Source of the DNA: Coix lacryma-jobi var. lacryma-jobi
Taxonomy: Eukaryota; Streptophyta; Magnoliopsida; Poales; Poaceae
NCBI GenBank assembly: GCA_009763385.1
Contig: CM019827.1
Location: 96,260,177 to 96,324,176, forward strand
DNA length: 64,000 nt
Direction of reading: 5' to 3'
The notes under the pieces were generated by a model. The model made no database searches and was not told where the DNA came from. It saw nothing but the letters and a program-made list of their open reading frames with translations. Each line of letters opens with the position of its first letter. The stretch's first letter is position 1. A program made the position numbers and the translations under genes. This document shows positions 45,056 to 57,414 of the stretch, one piece after another.

Positions 45056-46310
45056 ATCTCCCCCTTTTTGGTGATTGATGACAACACGACCAAAGGAAGC
45101 AAATAATAGATACGAAATTTAAAATGCAATCTACTTGCTAGGATGCAATGCAAGGACATGATCATATGATGCTAAAAGATACCAAATTGAAACAATACTT
45201 AATAACATATCTTGCCCTTGCCATAGAGTCTCTTTGTGGCATTATGGAATTAAGCCTCCCCCTAAGTCCATAATCTACTTCCTCCCTTTCTTGGACCATC
45301 CCAAAAGTAACCATAGAAAGATTTTGATTTTTTTATTTTGGTTATTTTGTTTGTTTTAGATTGGGCTTGCTTTTGGTCCTTCAAATTCTCCCCCTTTGGA
45401 ATCAAACACCGAAAAGGAAGACATTAGTGGCACAAGGGAGAGTCAAATTTTGTTATTCTTTTTATGTGGAGTGGAATTGATCACAAAACTTGACTCTCAT
45501 ATTATATAAACTAAACTCCCCCTAAGTGTATGCATACATATGGTGTAAGGCTTAACCGGCAAATTAATGCACAAAGGAGTTTAATTTATATAATGCACGG
45601 AGAAAGCATATAAGAGTATCAAATTGAAATCAACATAATGATATCGGTTAGGAATACCACATGTAGATACCAATTGGATTATTGCCACACACGATGCTTG
45701 TCTCCGGAGACTCCATTTTCCTTGCAATGAGACTACTACACACATGATAAACTTGAAGGTAGTGTTAGTCTCAAATCTTCCAAATTGTAGAATAAACTCC
45801 CCCTAAAATTGTGCATACAAGTTTGAAATACTTGTAGGAAACATGCACATTGACTTGTAAGGTCAAACTACTATTTTGCAATATGACATCACTAAAAATG
45901 TGACACCAATTGAAGATGGTAATCGGGGTAGTTTTTATACTATTTGGACTTTGGCACATATATGATAGAAACAAGTAAGAGAAGCTATGTGTCATGCTCC
46001 TAAGAAAATTAAACCATGTAGGTTTGCTCCAAGGATGAGAGTGATACCGAGCAAAACTACCATATGATGAGCCTAGTGTATGCATGATAAAGGATTTAAA
46101 TGTGCAAATGCAAACCTAGGCAATGGAAGGAACTAGATGCTAAAAGAAATTGCAAGAAATTAAATCTAGTTACCTTACATGGGTAGGGGAATTTGGGTTC
46201 ATAGTAGACACTAACACACATGGCAATGACATGATCCAATGTGATGCACCCCATTATATGCACCCAAAACTTTGCCAAGTCTCCAAATTCCCAGTAGTCC
46301 ACTTGGCTAC
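45056..46310 (-). other. S2 non-coding region with five PPT-like tracts
   Basis: Purine tracts on the minus strand at 45056-45070 (true PPT), 45255-45266, 45386-45400, 45515-45526 and 45796-45808. No pol reading frame. Confidence 0.65.
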
Positions 46311-48499
46311 TCACTTCCCTTTCGGAACCCAAACCTTTTTGGTGCTCTTCATGGTTGAGATAATGTCCTTAGGCACCCAGATGCGTTTGGTCCCATTGTT
46401 GGCTTGCTTGTTCACCTTGATGGCCACCACGTTGTCATTCTTCTTCTTCTTCTTCTTCACGAGATAAGGTGTGGAGGCCTTCTTGTTCACCTTGTTGGTG
46501 TAGGTGTTGGAGAGCTTGCTTGTTTGCTTTTTCTTCTCTTTCTTCTTTTTGTTTCCCCCATGCTTCACCTTGCACTCATAGGACTTGTGGCCCTTCTTGT
46601 GGCAAACATAACAAACCACGGTTTGCTCCTTATCAAGCTTCTTCACTCCCTTGATGGTGTTATCTTGATGAGTTCGGGTTTGCTTTGACTTGCCTTTTTC
46701 TTGAGTCAAGTCCATGGTGAGGCGGGCCACTTCTTGCCTTAGTTGCTCATTTTCCATTGCAACTTCTTGTGTACATGTTTCTACAATCACATCCTTAACA
46801 CAAGCTTGATTGCACATGGGTGAGTCTAAATCAAGTAAATCAATGCAAGAAGTAGAGGCATCCTTTTTAGGCATATCAAAAATAGAGTTTCTAATTTTAG
46901 GTGCCTCGGTGAGGTTTGCTCCGATGGTTTCAAGATTAACAACTTTATTAGTTAGCTCATCACAATGTTTGCACATAATTTCCATTTTGGCAAGCAAACT
47001 TTTGTAAGCAACTTGTGTGCTAGCTAACTTTGCTTTTAGTTTTTCATTTTTCTTAGCAAGTTGCTCATCATTACTTGTGCTATCACTTGTGCTTATACTA
47101 GCCTCCAGTTTCTCAATTTTATTAGATAGCTCAAAATTTAAGTTTGAAAAAGTTTCATATTGATCAAGCATAACATTGTAAGCTTGTTGAGAGCTATCTA
47201 ATGTTTCTTTTAAAGCATTAATTTTCTTTTGTTGGCTAGTACAAGCCTTAGCATAGTTGAGATTATCTTGAACAAGTTGATTATAAGAAGGTAGCTCATC
47301 ATCACTATCACTATCACTATCACTATCACTAGAGATAGAGTTTGTGTTACCTTGTGCCATAAGGCACATACATGAGGAGTTTGATGATGAGTGCTTGTGG
47401 CTGCGCCTCTTGTGTTGGGCTTCATCATCACTTGATGAATCATTCCATGTCTTGATGGTGGTGAGGGCTTTGACCTTGCAACCCTTCTTTTTCTTGTCCT
47501 TGGGTGTGGGCTTTTGTTTTGGACAATCCTCCACAAAGCGCCCTCTCTTGCCACATCTATAGCATCCATTTTTCCTTTGCTCTCTTCTTTGATTGGTGAA
47601 GAGGCAATCTTCAATTGTGATGAGCACACCCTTGACATTGAGCTGATCATCCTCTTCACTCCTTGCATTAGCTTGATTGTTTCTTCATCATCTAAGGAGG
47701 AGTTGGATGAGGTGGAGGCTTGATCATCATCATTTGATTCTTCATCTTCATCATCCTCTTCTTCTTTTTCATTTTCACTTGAGGAGCTTGAGCTTGAGCT
47801 TGAGCTTGAGCTTGTCTCAATTTGCTTCTTTCCCTTCATCCTCTTGTGCTCATCACATGTGAGAGCTATGCCTTTGCTTGATGAAGTGGCTTCTTCTTGA
47901 CCCATCTTGCGTGACATCTCAAATGCCACCAATTTACCAATGACAATGGTCGGGGTCATTGTGCTCAAGTCTTCCATGTTGTGGAGGATGGTGATGATGG
48001 TTGCATACTTGTTCTTTGGAAGCACGGAGATGATCTTCCTCGCAATATCCGCATCACCTAGCTTTGTAATTCCAATAGAATTGAGCTCGTTGATAATTAG
48101 ATTCAAACGAGAATACATATCACGAACAAGCTCATTTTCATTCATTTTAAAAGAGTCATAACTTGATTTAGCTAGGTGATGTTTTTGCTCTCTAACATTA
48201 CTTGTACCATCATGGAGCTCATGGAGTTTTAACCAAATTTCATGAGATGTTTGTAAGGTAAAAACCTGATTAAAAACATCCATGCTAAAAGATTCAAACA
48301 AGCAATTTTTAGCTCTAGCATTAAGATGAATTTCTTTTTCATCACCCACGGTTAACTTGATGAGATTCTTAGGGGGTCTCATCCCATCGCGGGTGACTCT
48401 CCAAACACCTAGATCAACTGCTTCTAGATAACAAGCCATTCTAGCACTATAGTAGGGGAAGTTTGTGTCGTCAAAGTGCGGAGGCATAGAGGTATCCAT
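46311..48499 (-). pseudogene. S2 Gag, single frameshift
   Basis: Starts at ATG 48499 (MDTSMPPHFDDTNFPYYSAR) and matches S1 Gag throughout. Near 47645 a 4-bp loss relative to S1 (minus strand ATCAGCTC against ATCCGCAAGCTC) shifts the frame. The rest, with both zinc knuckles (CYRCGKRGRFVEDC, CYVCHKKGHKSYEC), continues in another frame to 46311. A Ser run of eleven precedes an acidic stretch. The first knuckle has Arg where the conserved His-preceding Gly-His reads GRF, so its zinc-binding His is lost. Confidence 0.9.
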
Positions 48500-48579
48500 C
48501 CCAACCACTCTTAGGGGCGTCGGCTCGAAGGCGATGAAGCCAAGAGTCCACAAAGGAGCCAACCGGCTCTGATACCAAT

Positions 48580-50100
48580 TGAAAGGACCGTGACGCCTAA
48601 GAGGGGGTGTGAATTAGGCAACTAAAAACTTTACTTCAAACTATGGCCTCTAAAAACCACCTAATCAAAACCTATGCAATAAAATAAACTATCTAGAGTG
48701 CAACTAAGGTTTTGCTAGGTGTGTTGCTATCTCTATCGCAAAAGATTTATGCAACCTAGGTTCCAAACCTATCAACTAGCCTATCAACTAAGCTAGGAAA
48801 GGTAAAGCATACAACCAAGGTAGCAATGTAAATGCGGAAGCTAAAGGAAGAGGTAGAGATGCAAACTCCCGTCGAAGACTCCGGTATTTTTACTGAGGTA
48901 TCGAGAAGCGCACAAGCTTCCCCTAGTCCTCGTTGGAGCCCCTCGCAAAGAATCCCTTGCAAGGGCCAAGCTCCCGGTCGGGTAAATCCGTGGATAGCCC
49001 CGGGCCTTCCCCACGCGCAAGTGGGTCTCCAGTTAAGTCACTCGTGGTAAAGCCTCTCCCGGATGCTCTCCGTCGTCTTCACTATCAAGCTTCTAGCCGA
49101 ACCGCCGTGGGCCTTGTTCCCTTCGGTACACGGTGGCGGCCACACCACAAATGCGGTTGGTGTGGTCTCGCAAGACTACAAGCCCCTCCGATGTACAACA
49201 ACGGTGCGTGCAGGCACCGGTAGATAAGTGGTGTTCAAACCACACTAAACACTAGGCCTAACACCTAGAGCAAGCGGAAAGCGGTGGTCTAACTAGCTTA
49301 AGCACTTCGCAAAGCACCTACACTAATCACCTAGTATATCACTTAAGCACTTTGGTGGCTAGAGCAATAAATATGTGTCTAAGCACTTGGTACACTTCCT
49401 TGAGCTCCAACCATATGTTTTTGGCCGGCCATGGGGATATATATAGAGCCCCAAGCAAATAGAGCCGTTGGGCAAAGTGATGGGCTTTTCTGCCATCGAC
49501 TAGACGCACATCACGTCCTAAATGGACGCGTCCGGTCTCTCACAACGACTATTTGGCCAACCGCACAGACACTTGATCAGACTCTGCATAGTCCAGTCAC
49601 ATACGATCTGATCGCTTCTGTGTATCTCTGGAACCTCTCTGTATTCGATCGGACTCGGCTGAGATTCAGCGTCCTATCGAAGTCGTAGCGTCCGGTCGCT
49701 CGGTTGAGCTGAGGAACAGTTGCATCGGTGCGTCCGATCGCAACTAACCTAGCGTCCGATCACTCCGACGCGGCGCTGTCGGCGGGAAATACTGACCGGA
49801 CGCATCCTAGCCAGCGTCCGGTCACTTCAGCTTCATGCCTTTCACTTGTTCTTTGCACCCGACTTGGTTCCGTCCTTGTGCCTCGAACTTCGCTTGATCT
49901 TTGAGAGTCCTCTACTGAGCTTCAACTGTTTTGCTTGAGGTATTGATTATCGGATCATCACGTCACCTTCATCCAAGTCACACTTGCACCCTATTGGTCT
50001 ACAAAATAAACACTCGCAAACAAATTAGTTCAATATGGTTGTGTTGATCATCAAACACCAAAATCCAAAGTCAAATGAGCCGAGGTCTATTTTCCTTACA
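48580..50100 (-). repeat. S2 5' LTR with U3 motif array
   Basis: 1521 bp. The motif array spans 49500-49825, with a minus-strand TATA box near 49435-49448. Confidence 0.9.
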
Positions 50101-50577
50101 AAAGGTACTATAGCATGACTGATAAGTCGGCTGATGCTATTTTGTTACGAGAGAAAAATATTATATCGAAGCTTATTATAAGCTCAAGCGAACATGACGA
50201 ATTAACCGGAGGTAGCACAAAAGAAATAATCTATTTTAACCACTAATCTTTGTCTAAATCCTCACCAATCAAACTCCAAAATGAGATACATGATCATTGA
50301 ATTAATAAAACCGAACCCTCGGCTGGTTCTAAAGGTCGGTTCACTTATTTATATTTTTATAATAAATAAATAAAACGAATAATTCTCTGAAAATCAATAA
50401 CATAATTCATTTTTAAATATAAATATATGAAACCAGTATCAAAATTTATTTAAAAATACTCCCTCTATAATAGTAAAGACAACATTTAGCATACTAAGAA
50501 GTGATTAATTAGGATGTATTTTTTTTATCCTTATTAAATAGTGTTACGAGTAAGACCTATCTATCTTTCCTCAGTTA
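50101..50577. other. AT-rich intergenic/MITE-like DNA
   Basis: Begins with a 37-bp stretch (50121-50157) that closely matches the other side of S2 (43553-43590). No gene seen. Confidence 0.45.
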
Positions 50578-50814
50578 CTCCCTCCGTCCCTAAATAAGCG
50601 TCGTTCTCACTTCTCGAAAAAAGCTGCGGTAATTATATATTAAAATATATTAATACTTATGCTAATTAATTAGTATCATCGAAAACATCTTTACATCTAG
50701 TTTTTTAACAAAATTATTTAGAGATATAAATTTTGCACATATTTTTCTACAAATTGAGTCAAATATGTGGCACGCACACTAACAACGACACTTATTTAGG
50801 GACGGAGGAGGGAG
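50578..50814. mobile_element. Stowaway MITE
   Basis: 237 bp flanked by TA. Termini CTCCCTCCGTCCCTAAATAA and the inverse of TTATTTAGGGACGGAGGAGG. Non-coding. Confidence 0.88.
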
Positions 50815-51037
50815 TATGTTTGATGTGTTCTTATCGTCCGTAGTCACGATAATATTTATTTAAATTATCGTGTTGAAGTTACTTTAGTTGATTGCATGAT
50901 GTTGTTAAATAGATTTCATTATTTTTGGGTCATTGTCTCGTATTGCGTTAGGTGGTATTAAAATCTGATAGTGATAGTATCACTGTTAGATTATAATAAA
51001 GATCTTTGACTAAATATTTTGATACTGGTTTCATAAT

Positions 51038-51270
51038 TCTCTGTCTCTAAATATTTATCGTTTTCTTTTCTCGAGAAATAACTTTGACTAAATATATATT
51101 AAAAAATAATAATATTTATGGTACATAATTAATATCACTAGAAAGATCTTTGAATCTAGTTTTTTAGTAAATTTATTTAGAGATACAAATATTGCATGTA
51201 TTTTCTATGAATTGAGTCAAACTTGAGGTACGTACACTAACGGTGATAGTTATTTAGGGACGAAAGGAGT
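51038..51270. mobile_element. Degraded Stowaway MITE, same family
   Basis: Homologous to 50578-50814 over its length (TAAATATTTATCG...TTATTTAGGGACGAAAGGAG), with worn termini. Confidence 0.7.
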
Positions 51271-51498
51271 AACCAACGGTGAATTTTCACTGCGGGTTTT
51301 GATGTAACCTGCAGAGATATATGTTTTGCGCGTAAGTAAAAGGTTATTATTTGGTTTTGGTACTCGAGTAACAATGTAGATGGACTAATATGTATTTAAG
51401 TGAATAACATAGGTGCTTAGTTTATACGTATTCATGTGTGAGCAACATGTGTCATGAAGTTGAAGATGACTTGAAGATGTTACAAAGCTCACACATGT

Positions 51499-52695
51499 CA
51501 CTGCTAAAAAAAAACTTTTCCGGGGCGGATATTTTTTATTAATCGAGGTGGGCATTCCAATCACCTCAATGAGAATGCCTCGATTAATCAGGCGGTCACT
51601 TTGCCCGTCTCGGTTAATCGATTAACCGAGGCGGACGTTTATAAGATGTCCGCCTCGGTTAATGTTTTTCAGAAAACAAAAAAACCAAAAAATATGCAAC
51701 TTCAAAGAATCGAACCCATGACTGCACGCTCCACACTAATACATCTCTATCACTCTACCTCACAATGGTTCATATCTATATACAATACATTATTATTTTA
51801 TATCAATATTTCGTAATCTTATATTGAATATTTAGGCTACTAAATGAACTCAAATGAAAAAACTTATAACTACAAAGTTTTAAATCTTGTTAAGTACTAC
51901 AACTTTGGTATAGGATGTATGTCCATCAGAGATAGTTTGAAAAATCAAAAAGTTAAGTATCAAAATATATGAATTTCAAACACATATTTTAGACTCTAAA
52001 TGATTTTAAAATAAAAACTTGTCAATATCAAAGATGTAGCTTAGGTCGACCACTACAACTTTGGTATTAACTATGTGAATATTTGAGATCGTTTAGAAAT
52101 TTTAAATTTTAAATTTCAAAATCTATAACCTTCGAACACATATTTGGGACTCTAAATAACTTCAAATTAAAAAAAAATTCAACTACAGAGTTATAGATTT
52201 ATTGAGAACTATAACTTTTGTGTAGACCATGTCAACATATGAGATCCTTTGATAAGTTTAAATTTCAAATTTCAAAATTTGTGCAGGTATAACCATATTT
52301 TGGGACCCTAAACAGTTTCAATTCAAAAACTTTTCAACTACGAAGTTGTAGATCTCGTCAAGGGCTATAATTTTGATATAAAGTTTGTCTTCATCCGATA
52401 TTATATGAAAGAATTATGAATTATTTTTTATTGCAGTCATTAACCGAGGCGGGCATCTGAACATTTAAGATGCCCGTCTCAGTTAATTGATTTACTGAGG
52501 CGGACACTTAAAATGATCGCCTCGGAAAATAATTGATTAACCGAGACGGTTGCTTTGAGGTGACCGCCTCGGTTAATCGATTAACGGAGGCGGACACCGG
52601 ATGTCCGCCTCGGTAAATATTAACCGAGGCAGACATTGGACGCCCGCCTCGGTTATTTTAAGGTAGTGTCTCAGAAAATCATTCGTGTAGTAGTG
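51499..52695. mobile_element. Non-autonomous CACTA (En/Spm) transposon
   Basis: 1197 bp. Ends CACTGCTAAAAAAAAAC and (inverse) CACTACTACACGAAT, with 3-bp duplication TGT (51496-51498, 52696-52698). Subterminal regions 51536-51665 and 52437-52665 are filled with palindromic CCGAGGCGGAC / TTAATCGATTAA words, as usual for grass CACTA elements. No transposase. Confidence 0.88.
51840..52430. repeat. Four diverged ~155-bp internal repeats of the CACTA element
   Basis: The phrase ACTACAACTTTGGTAT or a variant recurs at about 51896, 52052, 52210 and 52364. Each is followed by a purine-rich GAGAT and AT-rich segment. Confidence 0.75.
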
Positions 52696-53856
52696 TGTGA
52701 TTAATAAGCTTATTGCATATGTGACATGATATTGAGTCATGTGGCTAAGATGGAGAAGATGAAGACAAGACTTGGCTTGATGGACCAGTTGCAAGAGTGA
52801 AAGGCAAATTGAAGGCTTTAAAGCGCTGGACCACATGACGAGATGCTTGAGCAAAGACTTGACACCGATGAACCGATGCAACGGTAAAGAACAAGTGAGG
52901 TCAAGATCGATGAACAATAGAGGTCATATCATGATATGAACTGGATGGATCACATGATGATATAAAACCAAGTACTAGCAAACCTTGAGCTGGCTGCCGA
53001 GCGCACTGCTTTGGTGGCTTTGCGTTGGTGTGCTTGTGAGCCCTCTAACTCACTAGTGCTTGTACGAGTGCGAATCGATTGCGAGTGAGTAATCGCTAGT
53101 GCATTGCATTGAGAGGTTGCAAGATATGACACTAGGTGATTGTGTTGCAAGCTGGTGGTGTTTGTTACTCTTGGGGGTTGCCACCTCCTAGGCGGCTTGA
53201 TGATTGTATCTCCATCAGTCCATTATAAAGCTCGGAAGAAGATTACTTGGAGGCAACCAAGTGAACCTCGGGATAAAATCACCGTATCAACCTTGTTCAT
53301 CCCGTTGGATTGCAATCCCCTTACAAAATCTTGCATTTACTTAATCATATATTATACTTGTGTAGTTGCTCTTGTAATTAGCTAGCTTATGTACCTTGCT
53401 AGTTATCTTTCTTGCTTGTGTAATATAGAAGTAGCTCTCCTTGTGTGGCTAATTGGCGTGAATAGTCTTGTTAGTCACTTTAATTAGTTTGTGTACCTAT
53501 TACCTAAGTAAGTTGAGCTCTTTAGTTTGGCTTGTGTAGCCTTGATATCGAGTAGTGCTAGTGAGTTTAGACTTTGGATCCTAGCATGTGTAGGAGCTAC
53601 ATGTTTGCTTGAGTATTTAGTGATAAGTTTATAGATTTGTGTAACCTTACTCGCTAGAATTGTTTAGACGAACTTTTATTAGTCCGCTACTTTAGTTGCT
53701 TTGTTTGGGATCTTTGTAAGGCGCTAGAGAACATAAGTAGATAAATTTAGTTTTGGATAGACTGATAGTTGTAATTTTATATTTGTTTCAATTGGGATGC
53801 GATTAAATTTTAGAGATGCCTCTTTGCCAACTCTAGTCCGCCGGAATGACAATGTG

Positions 53857-54634
53857 TGCTGAGTTGAGATTTTGATGCCCTATCACAGCAAGAGGCGATA
53901 AACTTGATTGGTCGTGAGCCGTCGCAGTATAAGCACATTTCATTTTCCATCGTTGAAGACGCTCAATGGAGAGAATTAGAATACATTGTCATGGAAAAAG
54001 GACAAGGGAAAGCAACCAGAGAAAGCGAGGAGGCACGGGCGAGTCCACGATGAGAGGAAGCCAGGAAGGTATATTGTGCGAATTGACCTCGCCTCTGAAT
54101 GCAAGTCGTCGACGCGGCACATGGTGCCATATCTGCCATGCGTGCCAGCTAGCTAGCCGCATAGGATCGGTCGTACCACTACAGCAGCAGCAGTAGTAAT
54201 TTGTAGCCGTTGTCGTTATTAATGGGAGAGACATCGCACGGTACAGAACTAATTACTACTAGCAGGAGTAAAGGAATAGACTAATTGCCTACATTTTCCA
54301 AATCTCCAACGCCGTTCATGGAAATGGCGACGATACACGGTTCACATCTTCTTGTGCCGACGATGGAGTCCTGTTTGTCTACCAACTGGAGAGGAGACTC
54401 GAAGGCAACGGCAAGGCCACGGCGTTCCTCACTCACCCATGCGGGGCCATGCCATTAGCGTGCACCGTGAACCACCTGCCGGCCCGGTGCGTCCTGCCTG
54501 TAACGGAAACCGGCACACGCAGGCTGCGCCGACCGGCCGGCCATCACGCGCATTCCCTCCTCTCCCGCATTTGCTGCATTCCATTCTATTCCACCCCTCT
54601 GCGCTCCTACAGTACACCCCCTTTCTCTCTCCTC
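53857..54634. other. Upstream region of the RALF gene
   Basis: No gene. 54180-54200 holds a CAG run. From 54440 the sequence turns GC-rich, as usual before grass genes. Confidence 0.5.
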
Positions 54635-54640
54635 TATAAA
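54635..54640 (+). promoter_or_regulatory. TATA box of the RALF gene
   Basis: CTCTATAAACCC, about 180 bp before the start codon, giving a 5' UTR of roughly 150 bp. Confidence 0.65.
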
Positions 54641-54815
54641 CCCAACCACGGGAACGGAAGGGAAGGGAACCTAGTAGAGAGAGAAGAGAGGGATCCCATC
54701 CTTCGCCATAGCGGCAGCCGAGCACCACCAAACCCCACACGCGCAAAAGGCAGAGCAGAGCGCAAGCGCAACCCTCTTTCCCCTCCTCCATTCCATTCCC
54801 CATCCGCCGCCGCCG

Positions 54816-55157
54816 ATGGCGAGGCCGACGCGTGCGCTCCTGCTCCCGCTCCCGCTCCTCATGCTCCTGGCGCTGGCGGCGCTGGCCCGCGCGTCGGGCG
54901 ACGTGCCGGCGGCGTCCCTGGGCTGGGGGGACCTCGGCGTGGTGGGCGCGGGGGAGGACGACGAGTTCGGCTTCCCCGGCGGCGACTCCGTGGCGCGCCG
55001 GGTGCTGCAGGGCGGCGGCTACATCAGCTACGGCGCGCTGCGCAGGGACAACGTGCCCTGCTCCGTCCGGGGCGCCTCCTACTACAACTGCCGCCCCGGC
55101 GGCCAGGCCAACCCCTACTCGCGCGGCTGCTCCGCCATCACGCGCTGCCGCGGCTGA
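54816..55157 (+). CDS. Rapid alkalinization factor (RALF) peptide precursor
   Basis: An intronless 113-codon gene. Residues 1-26 are a hydrophobic signal peptide (LLLPLPLLMLLALAALA). An acidic propeptide follows. RRVL at 61-64 fits the dibasic RRxL site cut by the subtilase S1P. The mature part begins near QGGGYISYGALRRDNVPC, with YISY at 69-72. Four Cys at 82, 92, 105 and 111 (CSVRGASYYNC, GCSAITRC) form the two conserved disulfides. RGASYYNCRPGGQANPYSRG is the family signature. Known: RALF peptides are secreted, bind CrRLK1L receptor kinases of the FERONIA type, raise apoplastic pH and restrain cell expansion. The start is the only ATG giving a signal peptide. Length and motifs match canonical AtRALF1/33-class members. 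Confidence 0.96.
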   Translation: MARPTRALLLPLPLLMLLALAALARASGDVPAASLGWGDLGVVGAGEDDEFGFPGGDSVARRVLQGGGYISYGALRRDNVPCSVRGASYYNCRPGGQANPYSRGCSAITRCRG

Positions 55158-57172
55158 TCTCGCCGTCCACGCACGCACGGGCCGGCCCGGCGGCGTCCAC
55201 CGAGAGAAAGAAGGAGGTTCATATCCGTTAATCCCACGCCGTTGTTCATTGTTGATTGATGAGACAGAAAAAAAAAACAAAAAAATCGTTCATCTCCGTC
55301 CCTGCCCCTTTTTTAATCAATTATTAGTACCTGTATGTCGTTTGATTTTAACGAGAAGGAATGATTGGTGGTGGTTGTGGGCTATGATGGGGTTGGCGCC
55401 CACGCGATTCCAGCCGGATTCGCCTCTCTCTGTCGCTCTGGTTCTGTAAATTCCATGATTTGTGAGCAAGTGGTGTATAAACTACAAACTGATGATGATG
55501 ATGATGGTTTAATTTCCGCGTGAACCTGTGTGAGTGTGATTGTGACTGTAATTAAGCTAGCCACGGATCCGAGTCGCAACAACCAGCTCCATGATTTCAA
55601 TTCATGTTTCTTTATTTTTTTCCTCACAGTATACTGGCATACTGCTAGCGTCGCGATTTCTTTGCTGGGTCTGTTGCAAGTTGCGATTCTTCTGCTAGTT
55701 CCAGACCTTGCCCAGTTGCCCTGCTTGCGTGTCTGCCAATTTTTTGATTTGGTGCCGGGCCGCGGCCTGCCTGCTGTCAGCGATAGATCGTGCCTCGGAG
55801 GAAGCGAGGTCAACTAGAGTTTTTTCTATTATCGAGGCGTTTGGAAACGGGCAGAAGAATAGAAGAACAGTTCTTCGACCTCCTTTTTCCTTTCTTTCCT
55901 CTCGACTCGAGGCCAACAAGTTTTGTTGTTCAAGACAAATCCCAATGATTTTGCAAGCACATTCCGATGATAAAACTTTTTTAAAAAGAAAAAAATATTC
56001 TAGTTGGGTCTATGATTTGGATTTGATTGTATTTGCTTCTACTTCCAACTATAATGTTAAAGTGTAGTATATCTACTCTACTTGTGAGCTGTGACAAAAT
56101 AATACCGGTAGCCAAACTGGGGTCGTTCGTTCTACACAGCTGCCGCAGTTCATCTGAGCTAGCCTAGTAGTAGCTGCTACTTGTATGGCAATTGGCAATG
56201 CACGACGGGATGGAGAATTATTGCATGTCTATTGGCCACCGAACAGCATCCGCGTAATGGAGAATATTATATCACAGGGACAGGGCGCGATTTGGGGTAC
56301 TATAGGCCTTTTTTTTTTAGTTCGGAGAAATATTTGAAATTTACACTGTAGCACTTTCGTTGTTATTTTACAAACTTTATCTAAACATGGATCAACTAGG
56401 TTTAAAAGATTCATCTCGACATATAGATACTAAAAGTACAATCAGATATTTCTTTTACCTACATTTATTGCTCCATACATGCAGCTAAAAATTGATGTGA
56501 CGGGAAATCTAGAAATATTCGGGGAAAGCGTTGATCCTTCGCTTCGTCGTCCTTGCTCTGCTGCCATTGCTTCGTCGTCCTTGGCTTCGTTGATCCTTTT
56601 CTTCATGGCAATTATTGCTGCTGCTTGCTGCAATTGACATGGGCGGTGGCGCATTCAATAGGATGAAAATCTCGGTGAGGATGAAACCAAAAACGCTCTG
56701 TCACGCAACCGATTTCCCCCTTCGTCGCACAAGTGGTTGTGCCCTCCAGCAAGGCTGCAGCTGCAGCTGCAGCTGCAGGGAAGGGAGTACTGCGTTTTGC
56801 TCTTTCCCCGGCGAATATTTTGTGCAGAAATATTACTTGTTGTTCATGTGCCCATAATAAAATATTCGTTGACAGCTGGGATTAACGACTAGATACTCAA
56901 CCAATCCCACACCAGCCGGCTGGCATGATTAGCAGTCCTGACGAAATGGTCAGCGGTAAACGCAGCCGGTGATAGTGCCGTTAGTTTGAGAATCGAGAAG
57001 AATCAAGCTTTCCTTCTCCGTGTTCAGTCAGGCACCAACTGGATAGTAGAATAGTGGATTTGCTTTACTGACAGCTGAGCACGGAGGAGTGAACCTATTG
57101 GCCAGCACCCAGCAGGGAGCAAAGCACAGTTCATAAAAAAGGGAGGAGGACACTGGAACGAAAGCTCAGTAA
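55158..57172. other. RALF 3' flank and intergenic DNA
   Basis: 55158-55500 is probably 3' UTR. 56308-56528 is a worn copy of the 57173 MITE (TTAGTTCGGAGAAATATTTG...). A short (GCAGCT)n run sits at 56756-56777. No other gene recognised. Confidence 0.5.
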
Positions 57173-57414
57173 GGGCTTGTTTAGTTCCGAGAAATATTTG
57201 GATTCTGCACTGTAGTACTTTCGTTGTTATTTGACAAACTTTGTCCAAACATAGACTATCTAGACTCAAAAGATTCGTCTCGACATGTAGATACTAAAAG
57301 TACAATCAATTATTTTTTTTACCTACATTTAATGCTTCATGCATACAGTTAAAGATTGATGTGACGGGGAATCTATAAATATTTGGGGGAAGTTGGCGAA
57401 ACTAAACAAGGCCC
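57173..57414. mobile_element. Harbinger-type MITE
   Basis: 242 bp. Ends GGGCTTGTTTAGTT and (inverse) GGGCCTTGTTTAGTT, flanked by TAA on both sides (57170-57172, 57415-57417). Confidence 0.8.

Larger units (their letters stand above)
43592..50100 (-). mobile_element. S2: gag-only Sirevirus-like Copia element, sister of S1
   Basis: 6509 bp. LTRs are 43592-45055 and 48580-50100. The minus-strand primer site TGGTATCAGAGCCGG is at 48577-48563. The gag remnant is 46311-48499 and the polypurine tract 45056-45070. Flanks AAAAG and AAAGG suggest a target duplication with one change. Same layout and same missing pol as S1, so the two represent a family rather than one truncated copy. Confidence 0.88.
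51439..53851 (+). mobile_element. Solo LTR related to the S3 Copia LTR, interrupted by CACTA
   Basis: TG...CA with exact 5-bp duplication ATGTG (51434-51438, 53852-53856). Without the CACTA insertion it is about 1.2 kb. Its inner part (TTGCAAGCTGGTGGTG..., CTCTAGTCCGCC near the end) aligns with the S3 LTR at 61850-63081. No internal coding region remains, as after LTR-LTR recombination. Confidence 0.8.

Noticed and set aside
54429..55449. Long frames overlapping the RALF gene in other frames and on the minus strand
   Set aside because: Shadows caused by high GC at third positions; RALF itself has a complete family signature.
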